DNA of 64,000 bases from Nomia melanderi (lineage: Eukaryota > Arthropoda > Insecta > Hymenoptera > Halictidae), in contig NW_027475138.1 in assembly GCF_051020985.1 (NCBI RefSeq), positions 2,170,001 to 2,234,000 of the forward strand. The letters run 5' to 3'. Every line of letters begins with the position of its first letter. Position 1 is the first letter of the stretch. Below, in pieces: positions 24,463-37,270 of the stretch. The notes beneath the pieces were generated by a model. That model was not told the origin of the DNA. It did no database searches and saw only the letters and a program-made list of their open reading frames with translations. The position numbers were made by a program, and so were the translations under genes.

Positions 24463-24659
24463 AGAGGCCCTGGCGCATGCATCTGTGCAGCGGGAACGAC
24501 CTCGGACCACCAGGGGCCGAGAAAACTAAAGTCTCATGGGGCCGGACACTCAGGGTCTGGGGAAAATCCATTATATATCTGGTGATATGTCGGGAGCTAT
24601 TACAGATAGCGCAATAAATCAAAGTTCATTGTCTGGAGGAGGCCCTGGCGCATGAATCT

Positions 24660-25395
24660 GTGCAGCGGGAACGACCTCGGACCCCCAGGGGCCGAGAAAA
24701 CTACAGTCTCATGCGGCCGGACACTCAGGGTCTGGGGAAAATCCAATATATATCTGGTGATATCTCGGGTCCTATTGCAGATAGCGAAATAAATCAAAGT
24801 GCATTGTCTGTAGGAGGCCCTGGCGCATGAATCTGTGCAGCGCGAACGACCTTGGACCACCAGGGGCCGAGGAAACCACAGTCTCATGGGGCCGTACACT
24901 CAGGGTCAGGGAAAAATCCAATATATATCTGGTGATATCTTGGGTGCTATTAGATATAGCGCAATAAACCAAAGTGCATTATCAGCAGGAGGCCCTGGCG
25001 CATGAATCTGTGCAACGGGAACGACCTCGGACCACCAGGGGCCGAAAAATCCACAGTCTCATGGGGCCGGACACTCAGGATCAGGGAAAAATCCAATATA
25101 TATCTGGTGATATCTTGGGTGCTATTAGAGATAGCGTAATAAACCAAAGTGAATTATCTGCAGGAGGCCCTGGCGCAAGAATCTGTGCAGCGGGAACGAC
25201 CTCGGACCACCAGGGGCCGAGACAACAACCGTCTCATGGGGCCGGACACTCAGGGTCAGGGAAAAATCCAATATATATCTGGTGATATCTCGGGTTATAT
25301 TACAGATAGCACAATAAATCAAAGTGCATTGTCTATAGGAGGCCCTGGCGCATGAATGTGTGCAGCGGGAACGACCTCGGACCACCAGGGGCCGA
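24660..25395 (+). repeat. Octamer-spaced segment S7, left copy
   Basis: Four monomers (ctacagtctcatgcgg; gaggaaacc; gaaaaatccac with caggatcag; gacaacaacc with gggttatatt) that recur at 26060-26795, 1400 bp or eight monomers away. The same monomer series also appears at about 20110-20740, and its first half at 7330-7640. Confidence 0.85.
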
Positions 25396-26059
25396 GACAA
25401 CCACCGTCTCATGGGGCCGGACACTCAGGGTCAGGGGAAAATCCAATATATATCTGGTGATATCTCGGGTGCTATTACAGATAGAGCAATAAACCAAAGT
25501 GAATTATCTGCAGGAGGCCCTGGCCCATGCATCTGTGCAGCGGGAACGACCTCGGACCACCAGGGGCCGAGAAAACCACCGTCTCATGGGGCCGGACACT
25601 CAGGGTCAGGGAAAAATGCAATATATATCTGGTGATATGTCGGGTGCTATTACAGATAGCACAATAAATCAAAGTGCATTGTCTGGACGAGGTCCTGGCG
25701 CATGAATCTGGGCAGCGGGAACGACCTCGGACCACCAGGGGCCGAGAAAACCACAGTCTCATGGGGCCGGACACTCAGGGTCAGGGGAAAATCCAATATA
25801 TATCTGGTGATATCTCGGGTGCTATTAGAGATAGGGCAATAAACCAAAGTGAATTATCTGCAGCAGGCCATGGCGCATGAATCTGTGCAACGGGAACGAC
25901 CTCGCACCACCAGGGGCCGAGAAAACCACAGTCTCATGGGGCCGGACACTCAGGGTCAGGGGAAAATCCAATATATATCTGGTGATATCTCGGGTGCTAT
26001 TACAGATAGCGCAATAAATCAAAGTGCATTGTCTGTAGGAGGCCCTGGCGCATGACTCT

Positions 26060-26795
26060 GTGCAGCGGGAACGACCTCGGACCACCAGGGGCCGAGAAAA
26101 CTACAGTCTCATGCGGCCGGACACTCAGGGTCTGGGGAAAATACAATATATATCTGGTGATATCTCGGGTCCTATTACAGATAGCGAAATAAATCAAAGT
26201 GCATTGTCTGTAGGAGGCCCTGGCGCATGAATCTGTGCAGCGGGAACGACCTCGGACCACCAGGGGCCGAGGAAACCACAGTCTCATGGGGCCAGACACT
26301 CAGGGTCAGGGAAAAATCCAATATATATCTGGTGATATCTTGGGTGCTATTAGATATAGCGCAATAAACCAAAGTGAATTATCTGCAGGAGGCCCTGGCG
26401 CATGAATCTGTGCAACGGGAACGACCTCGGACCACCAGGGGCCGAAAAATCCACAGTCTCATGGGGCCGGACACTCAGGATCAGGGAAAAATCCAATATA
26501 TATCTGGTGATATCTTGGGTGCTATTAGAGATAGCGTAATAAACCAAAGTGAATTATCTGCAGGAGGCCCTGGCGCAAGAATCTGTGCAGCGGGAACGAC
26601 CTCGGACCACCAGGGGCCGAGACAACAACCGTCTCATGGGGCCGGACACTCAGGGTCAGGGAAAAATCCAATATATATCTGGTGATATCTCGGGTTATAT
26701 TACAGATAGCACAATAAATCAAAGTGCATTGTCTGTAGGAGGCCCTGGCGCATGAATCTGTGCAGCGGGAACGACCTCGGACCACCAGGGGCCGA
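26060..26795 (+). repeat. Octamer-spaced segment S7, right copy
   Basis: Partner of 24660-25395, with a few substitutions (atacaatat near 26142, ggccagaca near 26290). Confidence 0.85.
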
Positions 26796-26861
26796 GAAAA
26801 CCACACTCTCATGGAGCCGGACACTCAGGGTCAGGGGAAAATCCAATATATATCTGGTGAT

Positions 26862-27190
26862 ATCTCGGGTGCTATTACAGATAGCGCAATAAATCAAAGT
26901 GAATTATCTGCAGGAGGCCCTGGCGCATGAATCTGTGTAGCGGGAACGACCTCGGACCACCAGGGGCCGAGAAAACCACAGTCACATGGGGCCGGTCACT
27001 CAGGGTCAGGGGAAAATCCAATATATATCTGGCGATATCTCGGGTGCTATTAGATACAGCGCAATAAACCAAATTGAATTATCTGCAGGAGGCCCTGGCG
27101 CATGAATCTGGGCAGCGGGAACGCCCTCGGACCACCAGGGGCCGAGAAAACCACAGTCTAGTGGGGCCGGACACTCAGGGTCAGGGGAAA
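26862..27190 (+). repeat. Copied segment S6, right copy
   Basis: Partner of 24060-24388, with ggcgatatc for ggtgatatc and cgccctcgg for cgacctcgg. Confidence 0.85.
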
Positions 27191-27262
27191 ATCCAATATA
27201 TATCTGGTGATATCTCGGGTGCTATTACAGATAGCGCGATAAATCAAAGTGCATTGTCTGTA

Positions 27263-27437
27263 GGAGGCACTGGCGAATGAGTCTGTGCAGCAGGAACGAC
27301 CTCGAACCACCAGGGGCCGAGAAAATTACAGATATTCGGAATCCGTCACCCAAGGTCATGTGAAAATCCAGCATATATCTGGTGATATCTCGGGTGCTAT
27401 TACAGATAGTACAATAAATCAAAGTGCATAGTCTGTA
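27263..27437 (+). repeat. Patch-type monomer, copy 4
   Basis: Same diverged segment at about 27326-27361. Its start reads cactggcgaatgagtc, and it ends in the gcatagtctgta variant. Its right half resembles ordinary monomers more than copies 1-3 do (gatatctcgg, acagatagtac), so it is a recombinant. Confidence 0.87.
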
Positions 27438-27455
27438 GGAGGCCCCGGCGCATGA

Positions 27456-28313
27456 ATCTGTGCAGCGGGAACGACCTCGGACAACCAGGGGCCGAGAAAG
27501 CCACAGTCTCATGGGGCTGGACACTCAGGGTTAGGGAAAAATCCAATATATATCTGGTGATATCTCGGGTGCTATTACAGATAGTACAATAAATCAAAGT
27601 GCACTGTCTGTAGGAGGCCCTGGCGCATGAATCTGTGCAGCGGGAACGACCTCGGACCACCAGGGGCCGAGAAAACCACCGTCTCATGGGGACGGACACT
27701 CAGGGTCTGGCGAAAATCCACTATATATCTGGTGATATCTCGGGTGCTATTAGAGATAGCGCAATAAACCAAACTGCATTGTCTGTAGGAGGCCCTGGCG
27801 CATGAATCTGTGCAGCGGGAGCGACCTCTGACCACAAGGGGCCGAGAAAACCACCGTCTCATGGGGCCGGACACTCAGGGTCGAGTAAAAATCCAATATA
27901 TATCTGGTGATATCTCGGGTGCTAATAGAGATAGCGCGATAAACCAAAGTGAATTATCTGCAGGAGGCCCTGGCGCATGCATCTGTGCAGCGGGAACGAC
28001 CTCGGACCACCAGGGGCCGAGAAAATCACCGTCTCATGGGGACGGGCACTCAGGGTCAGTGAAAAATCCAATATATATCTGGTGATATCTCGGGTGCTAT
28101 TACAGATAGCGCAATAAATCAAAGTGCATTGTCTGTAGGAGGCCCTGGCGCATCAATCTGTGCAGCGGGAACGACCTCGGACCACCAGCGGCCGAGAAAA
28201 CCACAGTCTCATGGGGCCGGACACTCAGGGTCAGGGGAAAATCCAATATATATTTGGTGATATCTCGGGTGCTATTAGAGATAGCGCAATAAACCAAAGT
28301 GAATTATCTGCAG
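27456..28313 (+). repeat. Copied segment S8, left copy
   Basis: 857 bp matching 30256-31113, sixteen monomers away. Shared variants: acaaccagg with gagaaagcc; ggttaggg; gtctggcgaaaatccac; gacctctgaccacaag-like monomer; gctaatag; gaaaatcacc; catcaatctg; tatttgg. Confidence 0.88.
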
Positions 28314-28394
28314 GAGGCCCTGGCGCATGAATCTGTGCAGCGGGAACGACCTCGGACCACCAGGGGCCGAAAAAACCACCGTCTCATGGGGCCG

Positions 28395-29400
28395 GACACT
28401 CATGGTCAGGGTAAAATCCAATATATATCTGGTGATATCTCGGGTGCTATTACAGATAGCGCAATAAATCAAAGTGCATAGTCTGTAGGAGGCCCCGGCG
28501 CATGAATCTGTGCAGCGGGAACGACCTCGGACGACCAGGGGCCCTGAAAACCACAGTCTCATGGGGCCGGACACTCAGGGTCAGGGGAAAATCCAATATA
28601 TATCTGGTGATATCTCGGGTGCTATTACAGATAGCGCAATAAATCAATGTGCATTGTCTGTAGGAGACCCTGGCGCATGAATCTGTGCAGCGGGAACGAC
28701 CTCGGACCACCACGGGCCGAGAAAACGACCGTCTCATGGGGCCGGACGCTCAGGGTCAGTGAAAAATCCAATATATATCTGGTGATATCTCGGGTGCTAT
28801 TACAGATAGCGCAATAAATCAAAGTGCAATGTCTGTAGGAGGCCCTGGCGCATGAATCAGTGCAGCGGGAACGACCTCGGACTACCAGGGGCCCAGAAAA
28901 CCACAGTCTCATGTGGCCGGACACTCAGGGTCAGGGAAAAATCCAATATATATCTGGTGATATCTCGGGTGCTATTACAGATAGCGCAATAAATCAATGT
29001 GCATTGTCTGTAGGAGACCCTGGCGCATGAATCTGTGCAGCGGGAACGACCTCGGACCACCAGGGGCCGAAAAAACCACAGTCTCATGGGGCCGGACACT
29101 CATGGTCAGGGTAAAATCCAATATATATCTGGTGATATCTCGGGTGCTATTACAGATAGCGCAATAAATCAAAGTGCATAGTCTGTAGGAGGCCCCGGCG
29201 CATGAATCTGTGCAGCGGGAACGACCTCGGACGACCAGGGGCCCTGAAAACCACAGTCTCATGGGGCCGGACACTCAGGGTCAGGGGAAAATCCAATATA
29301 TATCTGGTGATATCTCGGGTGCTATTACAGATAGCGCAATAAATCAATGTGCATTGTCTGTAGGAGACCCTGGCGCATGAATCTGTGCAGCGGGAACGAC
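28395..29400 (+). repeat. Four-monomer-spaced repeat (700 bp)
   Basis: About 300 bp at 28395-28700 recurs at 29095-29400. Shared variants are actcatggtc with agggtaaaatcc, gcatagtctgta, ggcccc, ggacgacc with gccctgaaaa, and aatcaatgtgc. Confidence 0.83.
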
Positions 29401-29889
29401 CTCGGGCCACCAGGGGCCCAGAAAACCAAAGTCTCATGTGGCCGGACACTCAGGGTCAGGGAAAAATCCATTATATATCTGGTGATATATCGGGTGCCAT
29501 TAGAGATAGCTCGATAAATCAAAGTGCATTGTCTGCAGTAGGCCCTGACGCATGAATCTGTGCAGCGGGGACGACCTCGGACCACCAGGGGCCGATAAAA
29601 CCACCGTCTCATGGGGCCGGACGCTCAGGGTCAGGGGAAAATCCAATATATATCTGGTGATATCTCGGGTGCTATTACAGATAGCGCAATAAACCAAAGT
29701 GAATTATCTGCAGGAGGCCCTGGCGCATGAATCTGTGCAGCGGGAACGACCTCGGGCCACCAGGGGCTGAGAAAACGACCGTCTCATGGGGCCGGACACT
29801 CAGGGTCAGTGAAAAATCCAGTATATATCTGGTGATATCTCGGGTGCTATTAGAGATAGCGCAATAAACCAAAGTGAATTATCTGCAGG

Positions 29890-32205
29890 AGGCGCTGGCG
29901 CATGAATCTGTGCAGCGGGAACGTCCTCGGACCTCCAGGGGCCGAGACAACCACAGTCTCATGGGGCCGGACACTCAGGGTCAGTGAAAAATCCAGTATA
30001 TATCTGGTGATATCTCGGGTGCTATTAGAGATAGCGCAATAAACCAAAGTGAATTATCTGCAGGAGGCGCTGGCGCATGAATCTGTGCAGCGGGAACGTC
30101 CTCGGACCTCCAGGGGCCGAGACAACCACAGTCTCATGGGGCCGGACACTCAGGGTCAGGGGAAAATCCAATATATATCTGGTGATATCTCGGGTGCTAT
30201 TAGAGATAGCGCAATAAACCAAAGTGAATTATCTGCAGTAGGCCCTGGCGCATGCATCTGTGCAGCGGGAACGACCTCGGACAACCAGGGGCCGAGAAAG
30301 CCACAGTCTCATGGGGCTGGACACTCAGGGTTAGGGAAAAATCCAATATATATCTGGTGATATCTCGGGTGCTATTACAGATAGTACAATAAATCAAAGT
30401 GCACTGTCTGTAGGAGGCCCTGGCGCATGAATCTGTGCAGCGGGAACGACCTCGGACCACCAGGGGCCGAGAAAACCACCGTCTCATGGGGACGGACACT
30501 CAGGGTCTGGCGAAAATCCACTATATATCTGGTGATATCTCGGGTGCTATTAGAGATAGCGCAATAAACCAAACTACATTGTCTGTAGGAGGCCCTGGCG
30601 CATGAATCTGTGCAGCGGGAGCAACCTCTGACCACAAGGGGCCGAGAAAACCACCGTCTCATGGGGCCGGACACTCAGGGTCGAGTAAAAATCCAATATA
30701 TATCTGGTGATATCTCGGGTGCTAATAGAGATAGCGCGATAAACCAAAGTGAATTATCTGCAGGAGGCCCTGGCGCATGCATCTGTGCAGCGGGAACGAC
30801 CTCGGACCACCAGGGGCCGAGAAAATCACCGTCTCATGGGGACGGGCACTCAGGGTCAGTGAAAAATCCAATATATATCTGGTGATATCTCGGGTGCTAT
30901 TACAGATAGCGCAATAAATCAAAGTGCATTGTCTGTAGGAGTCCCTGGCGCATCAATCTGTGCAGCGGGAACGACCTCGGACCACCAGCGGCCGAGAAAA
31001 CCACAGTCTCATGGGGCCGGACACTCAGGGTCAGGGGAAAATCCAATATATATTTGGTGATATCTCGGGTGCTATTAGAGATAGCGCAATAAACCAAAGT
31101 GAATTATCTGCAGGAGGCGCTGGCGCATGAATCTGTGCAGCGGGAACGTCCTCGGACCTCCAGGGGCCGAGACAACCACAGTCTCATGGGGCCGGACACT
31201 CAGGGTCAGGGGAAAATCCAATATATATCTGGTGATATCTCGGGTGCTATTACAGATAGCGCAATAAATCAAAGTGCATTGTCTGTAGGAGGCCCTGGCG
31301 CATGAATCTGTGCAGCGGGAACGACCTCGGACCATCAGGGGCCGAGAAAACCACAGTCTCATGTGGCCGGACACTCAGGGTCAGGGAAAAATCCATTATA
31401 TATCTGGTGATATATCGGGTGCCATTAGAGATAGCTCGATAAATCAAAGTGCATTGTCTGCAGGAGGCCCTGACGCATGAATCTGTGCAGCGGGAACGAC
31501 CTCGGATCTTGAGGGGCCGATAAAACCACCGTCTCATGGGGCCGGACACTCAGGGTCAGGGGAAAATCCAATATATATCTGGTGATATCTCGGGTGCTAT
31601 TACAGATAGCGCAATAAACCAAAGTAAATTATCTGCAGGAGGCCCTGGCGCATGAATCTGTGCAGCGGGAACGACCTCGGGCCACCAGGGGCTGAGAAAA
31701 CGACCGTCTCATGGGGCCGGACACTCAGGGTCAGTGAAAAATCCAATATATATCTGGTGATATCTCGGCTGCTATGTCAGATAGCGCAATAAATCAAAGT
31801 GCATTGTCTGTAGGAGGCCCTGGCGCATGAATCTGTGCAGCGGGAACGACCTCGGACCTCCAGGGGCCGAGAAAACCACAGTCTCATGGGGCCGGACACT
31901 CAGGGTCAGGGGAAAATCCAGTATATATCTGGTGATATCTCGGGTGCTATTAGAGATAGCGCAATAAACAAAAGTGAATTATCTGCAGGAGGCGCTGGCG
32001 CATGAATCTGTGCAGCGGGAACGTCCTCGGACCTCCAGGGGCCGAGACAACCACAGTCTCATGGGGCCGGACACTCAGGGTCAGGGGAAAATCCAATATA
32101 TATCTGGTGATATCTCGGGTGCTATTACAGATAGCGCAATAAATCAAAGTGCATTGTCTGTAGGAGGCCCTGGCGCATGAATCTGTGCAGCGGGAACGAC
32201 CTCGG
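29890..32205 (+). repeat. Dispersed identical-type monomers (gcgctggcgc with gtcctcggacctcc)
   Basis: A monomer beginning gaggcgctgg and carrying gtcctcggacctcc and gagacaacc occurs twice in succession at about 29893-30240 and again at about 31113 and 31988. The last two are five monomers (875 bp) apart within a shared 0.2-kb match. Confidence 0.75.
30256..31113 (+). repeat. Copied segment S8, right copy
   Basis: Partner of 27456-28313. Differences seen: aactacatt for aactgcatt, gagcaacc for gagcgacc, and aggagtccc for aggaggccc. Confidence 0.88.
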
Positions 32206-33037
32206 ACCATCAGGGGCCGAAAAAACCACAGTCTCATGGGGCCGGACACTCATGGTCAGGGTAAAATCCAATACATATCTGGTGATATCTCGGGTGCTAT
32301 TACAGATAGCGCAATAAATCAAAGTGCATTGTCTGTAGGAGGCCCTGGCACATGAATCTGTGCAGCGGGAACGACCTCGGACCACCATGGGCCGAGAAAA
32401 CGACTGTCTCATGGGGCCGGACACTCAGGGACAGGGGAAAATCCAGTATATATCTGGTGATATCTCGGGTGCTATTACAGATAGCGCAATAAATGAAAGT
32501 GCATTGTCTGTAGGAGGCCCTGGCGCATGAATCTGTGCAGCGGGAACGACCTTGGACCACCAGGGGCCGAGAAAACCACCGTCTCATGGGGCCGGACGCT
32601 CAGGGTCGGGGAAAAATCAAAAATATATCTGGCGATATCTCGGGTGCTATTACAGATAGCGCAATAAATCAAAGAGCATTGTATGCAGGAGGCCCTTGCG
32701 AATGAATCTGTTCAGCGGGAACGACCTCGGATCACCAGGGGCCGAGAAAACCACCGATACATGGGGCCGGACACACAGGGTCGAGGAAAAATCCAATATA
32801 TATCTGGTGATATCTCGGGTGCTATTAGAGATAGCGCGATAAATCAAAGTGAATTATCTGCAGGAGGCCCTGGCGCATGCATCTGTGCAGCGGGAACGAC
32901 CTCGGACCACCAGGGGCCGAGAAAACCACCGTCTCATGGGGCCGGACGCTCAGGGTCGGGGAAAAATCAAATATATATCTGGCGATATCTCGGGTGCTAT
33001 TACAGATAGCGCAATGAATCAAAGTGCCTTATCTGTA

Positions 33038-33211
33038 GGAGGGCCTAGCGCATGAATCTGTGCAGCGGGATCGACCTCGGACCACCAGGGGCCGAGAAAA
33101 CCACAGACACATGGGGCGGAGACTCAGGGTCGGGGAAAAATCCAATATATATCTGGTGATATCTCGGGTGCTATTACAGATAGCGCGATAAATCAAAGTG
33201 CATTGTCTGTA
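33038..33211 (+). repeat. 174-bp monomer, 1-bp deletion
   Basis: At 33111-33125 the usual ggggccggacactc reads ggggcggagactc: one C of the CC pair is missing and a neighbouring C is G. The monomer also has an unusual cagacacatgg stretch and a gggcctagcg start. Confidence 0.88.
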
Positions 33212-33386
33212 GGAGGCACAGGCGAATGAGTCTGTGCAGCAGGAACGACCTCGAACCACCAGGGGCCGAGAAAATGACAGATATTCGGGATCCGTCACCC
33301 AAGGTCATGTGAAAATCCAGCATATATCTGGTGATATTTCGGGTGCTATTATAGATAGCGCAATAAACCAAAGTGAATTATCTGCA
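33212..33386 (+). repeat. Patch-type monomer, copy 5
   Basis: Same diverged segment with two further changes (atgacag, cgggatcc). It follows directly on a 174-bp monomer. Confidence 0.87.
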
Positions 33387-33934
33387 GGAGGCCCTGGCGC
33401 AAGAATCTGTGCAGCGGGAACGTCCTCGGACCTCCAGGGGCCGAGACAACCAAGGTCTCATGGGGCCGGACACTCAGGGTCAGGGTAAAATCCAATATAT
33501 ATCTGGTGATATCTTGGGTGCTATTACAGATAGCGCAATAAATCAATGTGCATTGTCTGTAGGAGGCCCTGGCGCATGAATCTGTGCAGCGGGAACGACC
33601 TCGGACCACCAGGGGCCGAAAAAACCACAGTCTCATGGGGCCGGACACTCAGGGTCAGGGGAAAATCCAATATATATCTGGTGATATCTCGGGTGCTATT
33701 ACAGATAGCGCAATAAATCAAAGTGCATTGTCTGTAGGAGACACTGGCGCATGAACCTGTGCAGCGGGCACGACCTCGGACCACCGGGGGCCGAGAAAAC
33801 GACTGTCTCATGGGGCCGGACACTCAGGGTCAGTGAAAAATCCAATATATATCTGGTGATATCTCGGCTGCTATTACAGATAGCGCAATAAATCAAACTG
33901 CATTGTCTGTAGGAGGCCCTGGCGCATGAGTCTG

Positions 33935-34905
33935 TGCAGCGGTGACGACCTCGCACCACCAGGGGCCGAGAAAACCACAGTCTCATGGGGCCGGACACTC
34001 AGGGTCAGGGGAAAATCCAGTATATATCTGGTGATATCTCGGGTGCTATTAGAGATAGCGCAATAAACCAAAGTGAATTATCTGCAGGAGGCCCTGGCGC
34101 ATGAATCTGTGCAGCGGGTACGTCCTCGGACCTCCAGGGGCCGAGACAACCACCGTCTCATGGGGCCGGTCACTCAGGGTCAGGGTAAAATCCAATATAT
34201 ATCTGGTGATATCTCGGGTGCTATTACAGATAGCGCAATTAATCAAAGTGCATTGTCTGTAGGAGGCCCTGGCGCATGAATCTGTGCAGCGGGAACGACC
34301 TCGGACCACCAGGGGCCGAAAAAACCACAGTCTCATAGGGCCGGATACTCAGGGTCAGGGTAAAATCCAATATATATCTGGTGATATCTCGGGTGCTATT
34401 ACAGATAGCGCAATAAATCAAAGTGCATTGTCTGTAGGAGGCCCTGGCGCATGAATCTGTGAAGGGGGAACGACCTCGCACCACCAGGGGCCGAGAAAAC
34501 CACAGTCTCATGGGGCCGGACACTCAGGGTCAGGGGAAAATCCAGTATATATCTGGTGATATCTCGGGTGCTTTTAGAGATAGCGCAATAAACCAAAGTG
34601 AATTATCCGCAGGAGGCCCTGGCGCATGAATCTGTGCAGCGGGAACGTCCTCGGACCTCCAGGGGCCGAGACAACCACCGTCTCATGGGGCCGGACACTC
34701 AGGGTCAGGGTAAAATCCAATATATATCTGGTGATATCTCGGGTACTATTACAGATAGCGCAATAAATCAATGTGCATTGTCTGTAGGAGGCCCTGGCGC
34801 ATGAATCTGTGCAGCGGGAACGACCTCGGACCACCAGGGGCCGAAAAAACCACAGTCTCATGGGGCCGGACACTCAGGGTCAGGGTAAATTCCAATATAT
34901 ATCTG
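33935..34905 (+). repeat. Trimer-spaced repeat (525 bp)
   Basis: 33935-34380 recurs at 34460-34905 with the order ccagtatat A-type monomer, gtcctcggacctcc with gagacaacc, then ggccgaaaaaacc. A similar but less complete trimer precedes it at 33350-33690. Confidence 0.78.
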
Positions 34906-36011
34906 GTGATATCTCGGGTGCTATTAGAGATAGCGCAATAGATCAAAGTGCATTGTCTGTAGGAGACACTGGCGCATGAACCTGTGCAGCGGGAACGACC
35001 TCGGACCACCAGGGGCCGAGAAAACGACCGTCTCATGGGGCCGGACGCTCAGGGTCAGTGAAAAATCCAATATATATCTGGTGATATCTCGGGTGCTATT
35101 AGAGATAGCGCAATAAACCAAAGTGAATTATCTGCAGGAGGCCCTGGCGCATGAATCTGTGCAAGGGGAACGACCTCGGACCACCAGGGGCCGAGAAAAC
35201 CACAGTCTCATGGGGCCGGACACTCAGGGTCAGGGAAAAATCCATTATATATCTGGTGATATATCGGGTACCATTAGAGATAGCGCGATAAATCAAAGTG
35301 CATTGTCTGCAGGAGGCCCTGACGCATGAATCTGTGCAGCAGGAACGACCTCGGACCACCAGGGGCCGAGAAAACCACAGTCTCATGGAGCCGGACACTC
35401 AGGGTCAGGGGAAAATCCAATATATATCTGGTGATATCTCGGGTGCTATTACAGATAGCGCAATAAATCAAAGTGAATTATCTGCAGGAGGCCCTGGCGC
35501 ATGAATCTGGCAAGCGGGAACGACCTCGGACCACCAGGGGCCGAGAAAACCGCAGTCACATGGGGACGGTCACTCAGGGTCAGGGGAAAATCCAATATAT
35601 ATCTGGTGATATGTCGGGAGCTATTACAGATAGCGCAATAAATCGAAGTTCATTGTCTGGAGGAGGCCCTGGCGCATGAATCTGTGCAGCGGGAACGACC
35701 TCGGTCCACCTGGGGCCGAGAAAACCACCGTCTCATGGGGCTGGACACTCAGGGTGAGGGTAATATCCAATATATATCTGGTGATATCTCGGGTGCTATT
35801 ACAGATAGCGCAATAAATCAAAGTGCATTGTCTGTAGGAGGCCCTGGCGCATGAACCTGTGCAGCGGCAACGACCTCGGACCACCAGGGGCCGAGAAAAC
35901 CACAGTCTCATGGGGCCGGACACTCTGGGTCAGGGGAAAATCCAATATATATCTGGTGATATCTCGGGTGCAATTACGGATAGCGCAAGAAACCAAAGTG
36001 CATTGTCTGTA

Positions 36012-36186
36012 GGAGGCCCTTGCGAATGAATCTGTGCCGCAGGAACGACCTCGGACCACCAGTGGCCGAGAAAATTACAGATATTCGGAATCCGTCACCC
36101 AAGATCATGTAAAAATCCAGCAAATATCTGGTGATATCTCGGGTGCTATTAGAGATAGCGCAATAAATCAAAGTGCATTGTCTGTA
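36012..36186 (+). repeat. Patch-type monomer, copy 6
   Basis: Same diverged segment with aagatcatgt in place of aaggtcatgt and a run of five A after it. The start is cccttgcgaatgaat and the AT run is interrupted (agcaaatat). Confidence 0.87.
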
Positions 36187-36390
36187 GGAGGCCCAGGCGA
36201 ATGAATCTGGCCAGCAGGAACGACCTCCGACCACCAGGGGCCGAGCAAACCACCGTCTCATGGGGCCGGACACTCAGGGTCAGGGAAAAATCCAATATAT
36301 ATCTGGTGATATCTCGGGTGCTATTACAGATAGCGCAATAAATCAAAGTGCATTGTCTGTAGGAGGCCCAGGCGAATAAATCTGGCCAGC

Positions 36391-37270
36391 GGGAACGACC
36401 TCGGACCACCAGGGGCCAAGAAAACCACCGTCTCATGGCGCCGGACACTCAGGGTCAGGGAAAAATCCAATATATATCTGGTGATATCTCGGGTGCTATT
36501 AGAGATAGCGCAATAAATCAAAGTGCATTGTCTGTAGGAGGCCCAGGCGCATGAATCTGGCCAGCGGGAACGACCTCGGACCACCAGGGGCCGAGAAAAC
36601 CACAGTCTCATGGGGCCGGACACTCAGGGTCAGGGGAAAATCCAATATATATTTGGTGATATCTCGGGTGCTATTACAGATAGCTTAATAAATCAAAGTG
36701 CATTGTCTGTAGGAGGCCCAGGCGAATGAATCTGTGCAGCGGTAACGACCTCGGACCACCAGGGGCCGAGGAAATTATAGATATTCGGAATCCGTCACCC
36801 AAGGTCATGTAAAAATCCAGCATATATCTGGTGATATCTCGGGTGCTATTACAGATAGCGCAATAAATCAAAGTGCATTGTCTATAGGAGGCCCTGGCGC
36901 ATGAATCTGAGCAGCGGGAACGACCTCGGAACACCAGGGACCGAGAAAACCACCGTCTCATGGGGCCGGACACTCGGGGTCAGTGAAATATCCAATATAT
37001 ATGTGTTGATATCTCGGGTGCTATTAGAGATAGCGCAATAAACCATAGTGAATTATCTGCAGGAGGCCCTGGCGCATGAATCTGTACAACGGGAGCGACC
37101 TCGGACCACCAGGGGCCGAGAAAACCACAGTCTCATGGGGCCGGACACTCAGGGTCAGGGGAAAATCCAATATAGATCTGGTGATATCTCGGGTGCCATT
37201 ACAGATAGCGCAATAAACCAAAGTGAATTATCTGCAGGAGGCCCTGGCGCATGAATCTGTGCAAGGGGAA
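36391..37270 (+). repeat. Copied segment S9, left copy
   Basis: Matches 40766-41645 at 25 monomers (4375 bp); its first 0.6 kb also matches 37966-38595 at nine monomers (1575 bp). Markers: ggccaagaaaacc with tggcgccgg; ctggccagcg; tagcttaat; the patch-type monomer; tatatgtgttgat. Confidence 0.85.
36712..36886 (+). repeat. Patch-type monomer, copy 7
   Basis: Same diverged segment with the ttatag variant and gaggaaatt before it. It is the first of three relatives at 1575- and 4375-bp spacing. Confidence 0.87.
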
